Below, piece after piece: positions 53,129 to 62,089 of a DNA stretch of 64,000 nt. Origin of the DNA: Oxalobacteraceae bacterium OTU3CAMAD1 (lineage in GTDB: Bacteria; Pseudomonadota; Gammaproteobacteria; Burkholderiales; Burkholderiaceae_D). The notes beneath the pieces were generated by a model. It ran no database searches. It had not been told where the DNA came from and worked only from the letters and a program-made list of their open reading frames with translations. How positions within the stretch are numbered: the stretch's first letter is position 1; each line of letters opens with the position of its first letter. The position numbers and the translations under genes were made by a program. The stretch is taken from NCBI GenBank assembly GCA_024123915.1, contig CP099650.1, forward strand, positions 2,046,001-2,110,000, read 5' to 3'.

Positions 53129-54154
53129 ATGGCTGCACAAAACAACGCCCCGTTACCCGATGGTCTGGAAATTGCTGGATATCGCATTGTAAAGAAAATT
53201 GCGTCCGGTGGGTTCAGTATTGTTTACCTCGCGTACGACCCCGACGGGGTGGCCGTCGCCATCAAGGAGTATTTGCCCAGTTCGCTTGCGCTGCGCCAGG
53301 ACGGCGAGCTGGTGCCGACCGTCTCGCGCGCCAACCTGGCGGTGTTCCGGATCGGCCTCAAATGCTTCTTCGAGGAGGGCCGGGCGCTGGCGCGCATCTC
53401 CCATCCCAACGTCGTCAGCGTGCTCAACTTCTTCCGCGCCCACGATACCGTCTACATGGTGATGGCCTACGAATCGGGCCATTCGCTGCAGGAGCATATC
53501 CAGGGCCAGCGCGCCAAGGGCGGCAAAGTGGGCGAGGCGTTCATCCGAACGATCTTTATTCAGGTGCTCAAGGGACTGCGCGAAGTCCACGCCAACAAGC
53601 TGCTGCACCTGGACCTGAAACCGGCCAATATCTACCTGCGCACCGACGGCACGCCAATGCTGTTAGACTTCGGCGCGGCGCGCCAGACCGTCAACAACGA
53701 CCTGCCGACCCTGACGCCGATGTACACGCCGGGCTTCGCGCCGCCGGAGCTGTACTCCAAAACCGGCGGCCTGGGGCCGTGGTCGGACGTCTACAGCATC
53801 GGCGCGTCGATGTTCGCCTGCATGGTCGGCTCGCCGCCGCAGCCGGCCGACCAGCGCAAGACCGAGGATAAAATGGCCGGCCACTTCGACAAGCTCGCCG
53901 GCGCCTACACCCCGGAGCTGGTGCGGCTGGTGCGCTGGTGCCTGATGGTCGATCCTTTGGCGCGGCCGCAAAGCCTGTTCGCGCTGCAGAAGGTGCTGCA
54001 GGCGGCGGTGGCGCCCACGCCGGAACCGCCACCCCCGGCGCAGGCAGGGCGGGGCATCATCGAAAGGCTGGGCGGCGGCCTGCGCGGCTTGGTCGGACGG
54101 CTGGGCGGCGCGGCCAAACCGAAGGCGAAGGCCGGGCCGGATACCCTGGTCTGA
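53129..54154 (+). CDS. Hanks-type serine/threonine protein kinase
   Basis: The 341-residue soluble kinase has a Gly-rich loop (KKIASGGFSIVYLA), the ATP-anchoring Lys in VAIKEYLP, the catalytic loop LLHLDLKPANIYL, DFG in LLDFGAARQ, and FAPPELY in the activation segment. A C-terminal Pro/Gly/Lys tail of about 45 residues follows; no membrane helix. It is paired with the PP2C phosphatase 43 bases downstream. Targets are unknown. Confidence 0.94.
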   Translation: MAAQNNAPLPDGLEIAGYRIVKKIASGGFSIVYLAYDPDGVAVAIKEYLPSSLALRQDGELVPTVSRANLAVFRIGLKCFFEEGRALARISHPNVVSVLNFFRAHDTVYMVMAYESGHSLQEHIQGQRAKGGKVGEAFIRTIFIQVLKGLREVHANKLLHLDLKPANIYLRTDGTPMLLDFGAARQTVNNDLPTLTPMYTPGFAPPELYSKTGGLGPWSDVYSIGASMFACMVGSPPQPADQRKTEDKMAGHFDKLAGAYTPELVRLVRWCLMVDPLARPQSLFALQKVLQAAVAPTPEPPPPAQAGRGIIERLGGGLRGLVGRLGGAAKPKAKAGPDTLV

Positions 54155-54197
54155 GCCGGACCGGGTACGTTAAACAAGGCGACTGCGAAGGCAAACA

Positions 54198-55166
54198 ATG
54201 CAATTCTCCGTGTATCAGGAAAGCCACATCGGCGGCCGCAAGGTCAACCAGGACCGCATGGGCTACAGCTTCACGCGCGACGCCTTGCTGCTGGTGCTGG
54301 CCGACGGCATGGGTGGCCACCTGCGCGGCGAGGTCGCGGCCGCCGTCGCGCTGCAAACCATTTCGGCCATGTTCCAGCAGCAGGCCACGCCGTACGTGAA
54401 AAAGCCGCAGCGCTTCCTCGAGGAGGCCTTCATGGCCGCGCACAACGACATCCACGCCTACCGCAAGGCCCACGCCATGCCGGAGACGCCGCGCACCACC
54501 ATCGTCGCCTGCCTGATCCAGCACGGCACGGCGACCTGGGCGCACTGCGGCGACTCGCGCCTGTACTGGCTGCGCGACGGCCGCATCCTGGCGCGCACGC
54601 GCGACCACTCGCATATCGAAAGCCTGATCGCCAAGGGGCTGGCGCAGGCGTCGGAGCGCGCCACCCACCCGGACCGCAACAAGCTGTATAACTGCCTGGG
54701 CGCCGACAGCCTGCCGAAGGTGGAGGTGTCGGGCGGCGGCGGCCTGCTGCCGGGCGACCAGATGCTGTTGTGCTCCGACGGGTTGTGGTCTATGCTGCCG
54801 GACGATGAAATGGCGCGCCGCATGCACGCGCACACGGTGGTGCGGGCCGTGCCGGATCTGCTGCGGGCGGCGCTGGGCGCGGCCGGCGACGGCAGCGACA
54901 ACGTCACCGCGCTGGCCATCATGTGGCAGGGCAGCTCGGTGGTCGACGGCATGGGCGCGACGACGGCGGGCGGGATGCCGACGGTGATTTCCACCGAGGC
55001 GCTGCCGCAGGACCTGCATAGCACCACCATCCAGGGCGGGCCGGTTCAGGAGCCATTGGAACCATCCGCGGCCGCCATGGATAGCGCCTTCGATGACGAT
55101 GAAATTGAAAAAGCCATTGCCGAGATACGCGGCGCGATCGAAAAATCCTCCCAGATTCTCAAATAA
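54198..55166 (+). CDS. PP2C-type (PPM) serine/threonine phosphatase
   Basis: The 322-residue phosphatase shows the metal-binding motifs of PPM enzymes: GGRKVNQDRMGY, LADGMGGHLRGEVA, WAHCGDSRLYWLRDG, LLCSDGLWSML and DGSDNVTALAI. A C-terminal extension of about 60 residues ends in an acidic helix. It should reverse phosphorylation by the neighbouring kinase. Rph follows 27 bases later. Confidence 0.94.
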   Translation: MQFSVYQESHIGGRKVNQDRMGYSFTRDALLLVLADGMGGHLRGEVAAAVALQTISAMFQQQATPYVKKPQRFLEEAFMAAHNDIHAYRKAHAMPETPRTTIVACLIQHGTATWAHCGDSRLYWLRDGRILARTRDHSHIESLIAKGLAQASERATHPDRNKLYNCLGADSLPKVEVSGGGGLLPGDQMLLCSDGLWSMLPDDEMARRMHAHTVVRAVPDLLRAALGAAGDGSDNVTALAIMWQGSSVVDGMGATTAGGMPTVISTEALPQDLHSTTIQGGPVQEPLEPSAAAMDSAFDDDEIEKAIAEIRGAIEKSSQILK

Positions 55167-55193
55167 TCCCCACACAATTCACAAGGACACCGT

Positions 55194-55937
55194 ATGACCT
55201 TAGCAACACCCACCTTCGCCCGTCCCAGCGGCCGCACCGTCGATGCCTTGCGCACGCTGCGCCTGACCCGCGACTATACCAAGCACGCCGAAGGCTCGGT
55301 GCTGATCGAATGCGGCGACACCAAGGTCATTTGCACCGCCAGCATCGAGGACAAGGTGCCCGGCTTCCTGAAGGGCAAGGGCCAGGGCTGGATGACGGCC
55401 GAATACGGCATGCTGCCGCGTTCGACCCACACGCGCATGGACCGCGAGGCCGCGCGCGGCAAGCAGTCGGGCCGCACGCAGGAGATCCAGCGCCTGATTG
55501 GCCGTTCGCTGCGCGCCGCCTTCGACCTGCAGGCCTTCGGCGAGCGCACCTTGCACCTGGACTGCGACGTGATCCAGGCCGACGGCGGCACCCGCACCGC
55601 GTCGATCACCGGCGCCATGGTCGCCGCGCATGACGCGTTCTCCAAACTGGTCGCGCGCGGCGCGGTGCCGGCCATTCCGCTCAAGGGTTTCGTGGCGGCG
55701 ATCTCGGTCGGCGTGTACCAGGGCGTGCCGGTGCTGGACCTGGACTATGTCGAGGATTCGAGCTGCGATACCGATATGAACGTGGTGATGAACGACGCCG
55801 GCCACTTCATCGAAGTGCAGGGCACGGCCGAGGGCGCGGCGTTCGACCGCGCCGGCATGAACCGCCTGCTCGACCTGGCGCAGGGCGGCATCGCCGATTT
55901 GATCAAGTTGCAGAAGCAGGTGCTGGGCGTGGCCTGA
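55194..55937 (+). CDS. rph: Ribonuclease PH
   Basis: RNase PH trims tRNA 3' ends by phosphorolysis. The 247-residue protein begins after AAGGACA and contains [16 protein letters not shown], the active-site region [39 protein letters not shown] and the end [20 protein letters not shown]. Length and motifs are normal, so it looks active. Confidence 0.97.
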   Translation: MTLATPTFARPSGRTVDALRTLRLTRDYTKHAEGSVLIECGDTKVICTASIEDKVPGFLKGKGQGWMTAEYGMLPRSTHTRMDREAARGKQSGRTQEIQRLIGRSLRAAFDLQAFGERTLHLDCDVIQADGGTRTASITGAMVAAHDAFSKLVARGAVPAIPLKGFVAAISVGVYQGVPVLDLDYVEDSSCDTDMNVVMNDAGHFIEVQGTAEGAAFDRAGMNRLLDLAQGGIADLIKLQKQVLGVA

Positions 55938-55960
55938 CGGACGCCGGGTCGCCACAAATC

Positions 55961-56060
55961 CACGTAGGGCGGATTAGCGAAGCGTAATCGGCCATGCAGG
56001 TGCCGCCAGCGGCTCACGCACTGGCCGATTACGGCGTTCCGCCTAATCCGCCCTACGTGG
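55961..56060. repeat. Second pair of BIME-like repeat units
   Basis: Unit A (55961-55994, CACGTAGGGCGGATTAGCG…ATCGGCCA) and unit B (56022-56060, TGGCCGATTACGGCGTTCC…CCCTACGTGG) are inverted copies separated by 27 bases, with the ends of the units arranged opposite to the 30967-31118 pair. It lies between rph and the orphan binding-protein gene. Confidence 0.85.
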
Positions 56061-56099
56061 TTCCGTAGCATGGCGACCGCCCTGGTGGGGGAGACTTTC

Positions 56100-57047
56100 A
56101 TGAAAAAGTGGCCGTTAATGCTGCTGTTGTGGGCTTTCTTTCTTGCGGGCTGGCCGCTCGCCGCGCTATCCAGGGACCTCAATATCGTCTTCATCCCGAA
56201 GTCGCGCGACCAGGACTTCTGGACTTTCATGCGCCAGGGCGTCGACAAGGCGGTGCGTGAAGAGGGCGGCGTCAAGCTGACCTGGCGCGGCCCGGCCTAC
56301 AACGACGATATCGATTCGCAGATCGATATCCTGCGCCTGTATTCCCGGGCCGACGTGGACGCCGTCATCATCGTGCCGACCGACCGGGTGCGCCTGATGG
56401 ACCCGGTCCGCAAGGCGGCGGCGATGGGCGTCAAGATCGTCGTCGTCGATTCGGCGCTGGGTGGCGACTGGCACACCAACTTCGTCGGCACCGACAACCA
56501 CGCCGCCGGCCGGCTCGCCGCCGAGCGCCTGTCGTCGCTGCTGAACGGGCACGGCACCGTGCTGGTGATGCGCACCATCGCCGGCAGCGGATCGACCGAG
56601 GACCGCGCCAACGGCTTCGTCAACTATCTCGCCAGGCACGCCCCACACATCATCGTCATCGACGAATACGGCGGCGGCACGCGCGGCAAGATCGCCCGCG
56701 CCGGCCTGGCGGCGCTGACAAAACACAAGCAGATCGACGGCATCTTCGCCGTCAACGAATCGGCCACCGACGGCATGCTGCGCGCGCTGCGCCAGACGGG
56801 GGAGGCCGGCAAGAAGAAACTGATCGGCTTCGACACCAGCGATTTTCTGCTGGAAGGCCTGAAAAAGCAGGAAATCCACGGCCTGGTGCTGCAGAACACG
56901 CGCCAGATGGGCTATCAGGGCATGAAGGCGGCCATCGCCGCCGCCAAAGGCGCCCCCGTCAAGGGGCGCGACGTCGTGACCGAGGCGGTGATGGTCACCT
57001 TGGAAAACCATCTGCGGCCCGAGATCCAGTCGTTGCTGGTGCCCTAG
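56100..57047 (+). CDS. Periplasmic sugar-type solute-binding protein, orphan
   Basis: The 315-residue protein has a signal segment (LMLLLWAFFLAGWPLAALS) and a type I periplasmic-binding fold of the Peripla_BP_4 class: NIVFIPKSRDQDFWTFMRQGVDKAV, DVDAVIIVPTDRVRLMDPVRKAAAMGVKIVVVDSAL, GTDNHAAGRLAAERL and DGIFAVNESATDGMLRAL. Such proteins feed ABC sugar transporters or chemoreceptors; no permease or ATPase gene is nearby. I chose the ATG after GGGGGAGA; the longer frame starts inside the repeat region. Confidence 0.88.
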   Translation: MKKWPLMLLLWAFFLAGWPLAALSRDLNIVFIPKSRDQDFWTFMRQGVDKAVREEGGVKLTWRGPAYNDDIDSQIDILRLYSRADVDAVIIVPTDRVRLMDPVRKAAAMGVKIVVVDSALGGDWHTNFVGTDNHAAGRLAAERLSSLLNGHGTVLVMRTIAGSGSTEDRANGFVNYLARHAPHIIVIDEYGGGTRGKIARAGLAALTKHKQIDGIFAVNESATDGMLRALRQTGEAGKKKLIGFDTSDFLLEGLKKQEIHGLVLQNTRQMGYQGMKAAIAAAKGAPVKGRDVVTEAVMVTLENHLRPEIQSLLVP

Positions 57048-57128
57048 CCGTGGATCGCCGGCGGGTGGGTTCCATGCAAAAGGTTTACAATGTCGCCTTC
57101 TCCGCATGACTCGATCGCAGCCCATACC

Positions 57129-57713
57129 ATGACCCAACGCCTGATCCTCGCCTCCAACAACGCCGGCAAACTCAAGGAATTCAACGAACTGCTGTCCACG
57201 GTGGGCTTTTCCGTCCACGCGCAGGGCGAGTTCGGCGTGCCCGAGGCGGATGAGCCTTTTCACACATTTGTCGAAAATGCACTGCAAAAGGCGCGCCACG
57301 CGTCGCGCCTGACCGGCTTGCCGGCGCTGGCGGACGATTCCGGCGTATGCGTCAACGCGCTGGGCGGCGCCCCGGGCGTGTACTCGGCGCGCTTCGCCGG
57401 CGAGCCGAAGTCGGACGCCCGCAACAACGAGAAGATGATCGCCGACCTGGCCGCGCACGCCGACAAATCGGCCTACTACTACTGCGTGCTGGTGTTCGTG
57501 CGCCACGCCGACGATCCGCAGCCGGTCATCGCCGACGGCCGCTGGAACGGCGAGATGATCGCCACGCCGCGCGGCAACGGCGGCTTCGGCTACGACCCGT
57601 ACTTCTTCATCCCGGCGTTGGGCAAGTGCGCGGCCGAGCTGACCGCCGACGAGAAAAACGCCATGTCCCATCGCGGCCAGGCATTGCGCGCGCTGGTAGA
57701 GAAACTGAAATGA
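57129..57713 (+). CDS. rdgB: dITP/XTP pyrophosphatase RdgB
   Basis: The 194-residue protein removes non-canonical purine nucleoside triphosphates. It starts MTQRLILASNNAGKLKEFNELL and carries LPALADDSGVCVNALGGAPGVYSARFAG and GNGGFGYDPYFF, all family signatures. A TACAAT lies about 40 bases upstream. The stop overlaps the hemW start (ATGA). Confidence 0.96.
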   Translation: MTQRLILASNNAGKLKEFNELLSTVGFSVHAQGEFGVPEADEPFHTFVENALQKARHASRLTGLPALADDSGVCVNALGGAPGVYSARFAGEPKSDARNNEKMIADLAAHADKSAYYYCVLVFVRHADDPQPVIADGRWNGEMIATPRGNGGFGYDPYFFIPALGKCAAELTADEKNAMSHRGQALRALVEKLK

Positions 57714-58987
57714 TCCCGATCAAAATCGTCGGCGCCGGCGGCAAGGCGGCTGCACCGGCATCTCCGCCGGCCCACAGCGCCGATCTGGGCGACGCGGCCG
57801 GCGTCGCGCTCAAGTATCTGCAAAGCGGCTCGCTGAACCTGTCGGCGCTGCCGCCGCTGTCGCTGTACATCCATTTCCCGTGGTGCGTGAAGAAGTGCCC
57901 GTATTGCGACTTCAACTCGCACGAGGCGAAGGAGGGGGGCGCCTTCCCTGAACAGGAATACCTGGACGCCATGCGCGCCGACCTGGAAATGGCGCTGCCG
58001 CTGATCTGGGGCCGCAAGATCTACACGATCTTCATCGGCGGCGGCACGCCGAGCCTGATGTCGGCGGCGGGCCTGGACCGCCTGCTGTCGGACGTGCGCA
58101 CCTTGCTGCCGCTCGACAGCGACGTCGAGATCACGATGGAGGCCAATCCGGGCACCTTCGAGGCGGAGAAGTTCAAGTCCTACCGCGCCAGTGGCGTCAA
58201 CCGCCTGTCGATCGGTATCCAGAGCTTCAACGCGCGCCACCTGAAGGCGCTGGGCCGCATCCATGACGACAATGAGGCGCGGCGCGCGGTCGATATCGCG
58301 CTGGCCAACTTCGACAACTTCAATCTGGATTTGATGTACGCGCTGCCGTCGCAGACGCTGGAGGAGGCCAGGCTCGACGTGGAGACGGCGATGTCGTTCA
58401 AGCCGCCGCACCTGTCGCTGTACCACCTGACGATGGAGCCGAACACGTTGTTCGCCAAGTATCCGCCGTCGTTGCCCGACGACGACGCCAGCGCCGACAT
58501 GCAGGACATGATCGCCGAACTCACCGCCGCCAATGGCTACCAGCAGTACGAGGTGTCTGCGTACGCCAAGGACGGCCACCGCGCGCGCCACAATCTGAAT
58601 TACTGGGAGTTTGGCGATTATCTGGGCATCGGCGCCGGGGCGCATTCGAAGATATCGTTCCCGCATCGCATACTGCGGCAGGCGCGCTACAAGCAGCCGA
58701 AGGCCTACATGGAGCAGGTCAGGCTGGGCGCGCCGGTGCAGGAGGAGTACGAGATCGCCCGTGAGGACATGGGCTTCGAGTTCATGCTCAACACCTTGCG
58801 CCTGCACGGCGGGTTCGATCCGAACCTGTTCAGCGAGCGCACCGGATTGAGTTTGAACGCGATCGAGAAAAGCCTCAACGCCGCCGAGGCCAAGGGCTTG
58901 CTATACCGGGATTACAAGGTGATCCGGCCCACCGAGTTGGGCCAGCGCTTCCTCAACGATTTGCAGCAGATGTTTTTGACCACCTGA
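57710..58987 (+). CDS. hemW: Radical SAM heme chaperone HemW
   Basis: The 425-residue protein has the iron-sulfur motif CVKKCPYC near residue 61, FIGGGTPSL, EANPGTFE, NRLSIGIQSFN and the HNLNYWEFGDYLGIGAGAH segment; the HNxxYW signature separates HemW from coproporphyrinogen dehydrogenase HemN. The C-terminal HemN_C domain is complete. It overlaps rdgB by four bases. An N-terminal extension of about 45 residues precedes the core, so the true start may lie further in. Confidence 0.94.
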   Translation: MIPIKIVGAGGKAAAPASPPAHSADLGDAAGVALKYLQSGSLNLSALPPLSLYIHFPWCVKKCPYCDFNSHEAKEGGAFPEQEYLDAMRADLEMALPLIWGRKIYTIFIGGGTPSLMSAAGLDRLLSDVRTLLPLDSDVEITMEANPGTFEAEKFKSYRASGVNRLSIGIQSFNARHLKALGRIHDDNEARRAVDIALANFDNFNLDLMYALPSQTLEEARLDVETAMSFKPPHLSLYHLTMEPNTLFAKYPPSLPDDDASADMQDMIAELTAANGYQQYEVSAYAKDGHRARHNLNYWEFGDYLGIGAGAHSKISFPHRILRQARYKQPKAYMEQVRLGAPVQEEYEIAREDMGFEFMLNTLRLHGGFDPNLFSERTGLSLNAIEKSLNAAEAKGLLYRDYKVIRPTELGQRFLNDLQQMFLTT

Positions 58988-58998
58988 CCCGGAAGTTC

Positions 58999-59026
58999 GG
59001 GGTCTGACCCCAAGGGGTCAGACCCC
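58999..59026. repeat. REP-like hairpin, GGGGTCTGACCCC type
   Basis: A perfect 13 bp stem with a two-base loop (58999-59011, 59014-59026), followed by CTTGGGGTTAGAAC, similar to the tail of the RAYT-linked REP copies. It lies between the convergent hemW and chemoreceptor genes. Confidence 0.85.
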
Positions 59027-59041
59027 AGCCGTGGCTTGGGG

Positions 59042-60775
59042 TTAGAACTCTTCCCAATCCTTGTCGTTGCCGACCGTGGCGGGCCTGCGGGCGTTGCTGC
59101 TGGCGCTGGACGACGCCAGGCGGACGGCCGGCTTTTTCGGGGCGGCGGGCGCGGAGCGGACCGGCGCCTTGACGGCGATCTTGCGCGCGGCCGGTGGCGC
59201 GGCCAATGTCTGGCGCGCACCATCGTCATCCAGCTTGAACGACGACGCCACATCCGCCAGGCGCTCGGCCTGTTCCTGCATGCTGGCCGCCGCCGCGGCG
59301 GCTTCCTCGACCAGCGCGGCGTTCTGCTGCGTGACCTGGTCCATCTGCGTGATGGCGGTGTTGACCTGGTCGATCCCGATGCTTTGCTCGCTGCTGGCCG
59401 AGGTGATCTCGCCCATGATGTCCGTCACGCGGCGCACGCTGTCCACCACCTCGTTCATCGTGCTGCCGGCCTGTTGCACCAGCTTGGAGCCGATGTCGAC
59501 CTGCTCGACCGAATTGCCGATCAACTCCTTGATCTCCTTGGCCGCCGCCGCCGAGCGCTGCGCCAGATTGCGCACCTCCGAGGCGACCACCGCGAAGCCG
59601 CGTCCCTGTTCGCCGGCGCGCGCCGCTTCCACCGCCGCGTTCAGCGCCAGGATGTTGGTCTGGAAGGCGATGCCGTCGATGACGCTGATGATGTCGAAGA
59701 TTTTGCGCGACGAGTCGTTGATCGTGCCCATGGTGTTGACCACCTGGCCGACGATCGAGCCGCCGCGTTCGGCCACGTCGGAGGCGGCGTGCGCCAGCTG
59801 GTTGGCCTGGCGCGCGTTTTCGGCGTTCTGGCGAACGGTCGACGTCAGTTCCTCCATCGACGACGCGGTTTCCTCCAGCGAGCTGGCTTGTTCCTCGGTG
59901 CGCTGCGACAGGTCCATATTGCCGGCGGCGATTTCGTTGGAGGCGCTGGCGATGGTCTTGGTGCCGACCTGCACCTGGTTGACGACATTGCGCAGCGAGT
60001 CGTTCATGCCCTTCAGGGCGGTCATCAGTTCGCCGATTTCGGAGCGCGACGTGGGGCCGTCGAAGCGGGTGGTCAGGTCGCCGTTGGCGACCGTCGCGGC
60101 GATGTCGATCGCCGACTTGAGCGGCGCGGTGATCGAGCGCGAGATGATCCACGCCGCCAGCGAGCCGATCGCGACCATCAGCACCGTCAGGATCAACAGC
60201 AGCGTGTTGCTGCGGGCGTTGGCGTCGTCGATCGCGTGCGCGGTATCGTCGATCGCCTTGCGCTGGTAGGCCAGCAGCTCGTTGACCTTGTTCTTGTAGG
60301 CCTCGGCGGCCGGCAGGAACTTGTCGCGGTAGGCCGCTTCGGCGGCGGCGTCGTCGCCGGCTTTGCGGATGTCGCCGACTTCGTTCTTGGCCTTCTGGTA
60401 GGCGGCGCGCAGCGCGATGGTGGCGTCGTACAGCTTGCGTTCGTCGTCGCTGGCCAGCAGTTCCTTGACCTTGCCCAGCAACTCGCCGCCGCGCTTGGTG
60501 CTGGCGGCGATGGTGTCGGCGAACACCACCGGCAAGGTGTCGTCCTTGCTGCGCGCGATCAGTTCGGTGCGGGCGACGGCGGAGTAGATCAGCACGTACC
60601 AGTCCGAGACCAGGCGCTCCTTGGCCAGCGGCTGCTCCATCATCTGTTTGGTGGCGGCGGCGTTGCTGCGGGCGTTGACCAGGCCCGCCGTGGTGGCGAC
60701 GACCGCCAGTAGCAGGACGATGGCGAACGCGATGGCGAGGCGGGTGCCGATGCGCGTATGCGACAGAAAGTTCAT
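59042..60775 (-). CDS. Methyl-accepting chemotaxis protein with CheR-docking tail
   Basis: The 577-residue chemoreceptor has a first membrane helix (about 11-33), a periplasmic four-helix-bundle domain (about 35-190), a second helix (about 192-212), HAMP (about 213-267) and a signalling domain with the hairpin DGIAFQTNILALNAAVEAARAGEQGRGFAVVASEVR. After a basic linker it ends DKDWEEF, matching the C-terminal xWxxF-type pentapeptide used by CheR/CheB. The ligand is unknown. Confidence 0.94.
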   Translation of the reverse strand: MNFLSHTRIGTRLAIAFAIVLLLAVVATTAGLVNARSNAAATKQMMEQPLAKERLVSDWYVLIYSAVARTELIARSKDDTLPVVFADTIAASTKRGGELLGKVKELLASDDERKLYDATIALRAAYQKAKNEVGDIRKAGDDAAAEAAYRDKFLPAAEAYKNKVNELLAYQRKAIDDTAHAIDDANARSNTLLLILTVLMVAIGSLAAWIISRSITAPLKSAIDIAATVANGDLTTRFDGPTSRSEIGELMTALKGMNDSLRNVVNQVQVGTKTIASASNEIAAGNMDLSQRTEEQASSLEETASSMEELTSTVRQNAENARQANQLAHAASDVAERGGSIVGQVVNTMGTINDSSRKIFDIISVIDGIAFQTNILALNAAVEAARAGEQGRGFAVVASEVRNLAQRSAAAAKEIKELIGNSVEQVDIGSKLVQQAGSTMNEVVDSVRRVTDIMGEITSASSEQSIGIDQVNTAITQMDQVTQQNAALVEEAAAAAASMQEQAERLADVASSFKLDDDGARQTLAAPPAARKIAVKAPVRSAPAAPKKPAVRLASSSASSNARRPATVGNDKDWEEF

Positions 60776-60909
60776 GATTTACTCCAATAGCAATAGACGA
60801 CAGCCGCGCCGAGGCGGCGCGGCTTGATAGGCGCAAGTATGCGCCCCGCCTTGCGGCCGGTCATGTGATCCGTGACGTTCTGTTGCGGATATGAAACAAT
60901 GTGTCTTAT

Positions 60910-61989
60910 CTAAAAAGACAATGTTGCCTTTATATCGGGCTTTTCGCACCAGCGGGCGAAGGCTTCGGCCATGCGTTCGCTCTCGGCGATGGCGCGCGTC
61001 CAGTCGCGGATGCGGGCGGCGTGGTTCTGGCCGTAGGCGGTGAAATCCTTGCGGTCCGGCGGTTTGCCGTTGGGGAGCGTGGCGACGAAGGATGCGGACG
61101 GCGAGACCAGTATCAGGTTGCCGAGGGCGGGGTCGCCTTCGCCGGCGCGGCGCCACGGCATCGACTTGTCCAGCCAGCCGGGCACGATGTAGTCGCTGAA
61201 GTGCGGGTACAGCACCAGGCCGGGGTCGCGCTGGTAGGGCAGGTGCAGGTGATAGTCGATCAAGCCGCCGTCCCAGTAGGCGCCGTCGGGCGCGCCGGCG
61301 ATGGCCGTCACCGCCTCCAGCACCAGCGGGATGGAACCGGAGGCCAGCAGCGCATCGCGCAGGTTGGCCGCCGACAGATCGACGAAATGGCCGGCGAAGG
61401 CGTCGAACGGGTCGCGCAGCCAGTGCGCGTCGTCGCGGCGGTTGTGGAAGATCACGCGTTCCATCGCCCCGGCCAGGCGGTCGCGAGAGACGGCGTTGCC
61501 GGCGGCGGCCAGCAGGAAGCCGGCCATCTCGCGCCAGCGCACGCCGTTGGCCCGCGCCAGCGCGCCGGTGCCGCGCGCGGTCAGCACGCTGACGTGGTGG
61601 TGGGGATGGTCGACCGCTTCGGCGGCGCGGCCGTCGAGCAGTTCGTCGAGCAGCGCGCGGCAGGTCTGGCTGACGTAGGCGGCGGTGACCCTGGCCGGAT
61701 AGCGCTGGTGGGCGTACAGGTGGGCCAGGCGTTTGTGGGCGGCGGCCGGATCGTCGAAGGCGGAAGCGGCCATGCGCCAGGCGCCGATCGAGGCGCCAAC
61801 CAGCTTGCGCGGACGCGGGGCCGCTTTGAGCCAGGAGCCGAACAGCCATTGATCGAGGCCGTTGAGGATCAGGCCTTTGGGGCCGCCGGCGGCGGCCGGG
61901 ATGATGGCGATGTCGGCCGCTTGCATGCCCTCGGCGGAGATGCGTTGGCGTGCGCGTTGACCGAGGCGGATAGTAATTGGCGACGACAT
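60910..61989 (-). CDS. Patatin-like phospholipase family protein
   Basis: The 359-residue protein has a patatin-type serine hydrolase arrangement: oxyanion-hole motif AAGGPKG (about 33-39), nucleophile GASIGAW (Ser67), and a DGG in AYWDGGLIDYHL (near 240) with the catalytic Asp. No signal peptide is evident, so it is probably cytoplasmic. The substrate is likely an acyl ester but unknown. It is transcribed alone and ends 135 bases from the chemoreceptor start. Confidence 0.86.
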   Translation of the reverse strand: MSSPITIRLGQRARQRISAEGMQAADIAIIPAAAGGPKGLILNGLDQWLFGSWLKAAPRPRKLVGASIGAWRMAASAFDDPAAAHKRLAHLYAHQRYPARVTAAYVSQTCRALLDELLDGRAAEAVDHPHHHVSVLTARGTGALARANGVRWREMAGFLLAAAGNAVSRDRLAGAMERVIFHNRRDDAHWLRDPFDAFAGHFVDLSAANLRDALLASGSIPLVLEAVTAIAGAPDGAYWDGGLIDYHLHLPYQRDPGLVLYPHFSDYIVPGWLDKSMPWRRAGEGDPALGNLILVSPSASFVATLPNGKPPDRKDFTAYGQNHAARIRDWTRAIAESERMAEAFARWCEKPDIKATLSF

Positions 61990-62041
61990 GCGGTGTATGC
62001 GTTAAGTAGGAGGGTTTTAACCCGCACGGCGTGAACCGCAT

Positions 62042-62068
62042 GGGGTCGTACCCAGCGGGTACGACCCC
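62042..62068. repeat. REP hairpin, GGGGTCGTACCC type
   Basis: A 12 bp stem GGGGTCGTACCC / GGGTACGACCCC with loop AGC. On the minus strand it is followed about 20 bases later by TGCGGGTTAAAAC, the tail found at the RAYT-linked copies, so this copy is in inverse orientation. It lies between the efflux gene and the patatin gene. Confidence 0.88.
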
Positions 62069-62089
62069 GGTGTGCCGGGGTTCCGGGTG

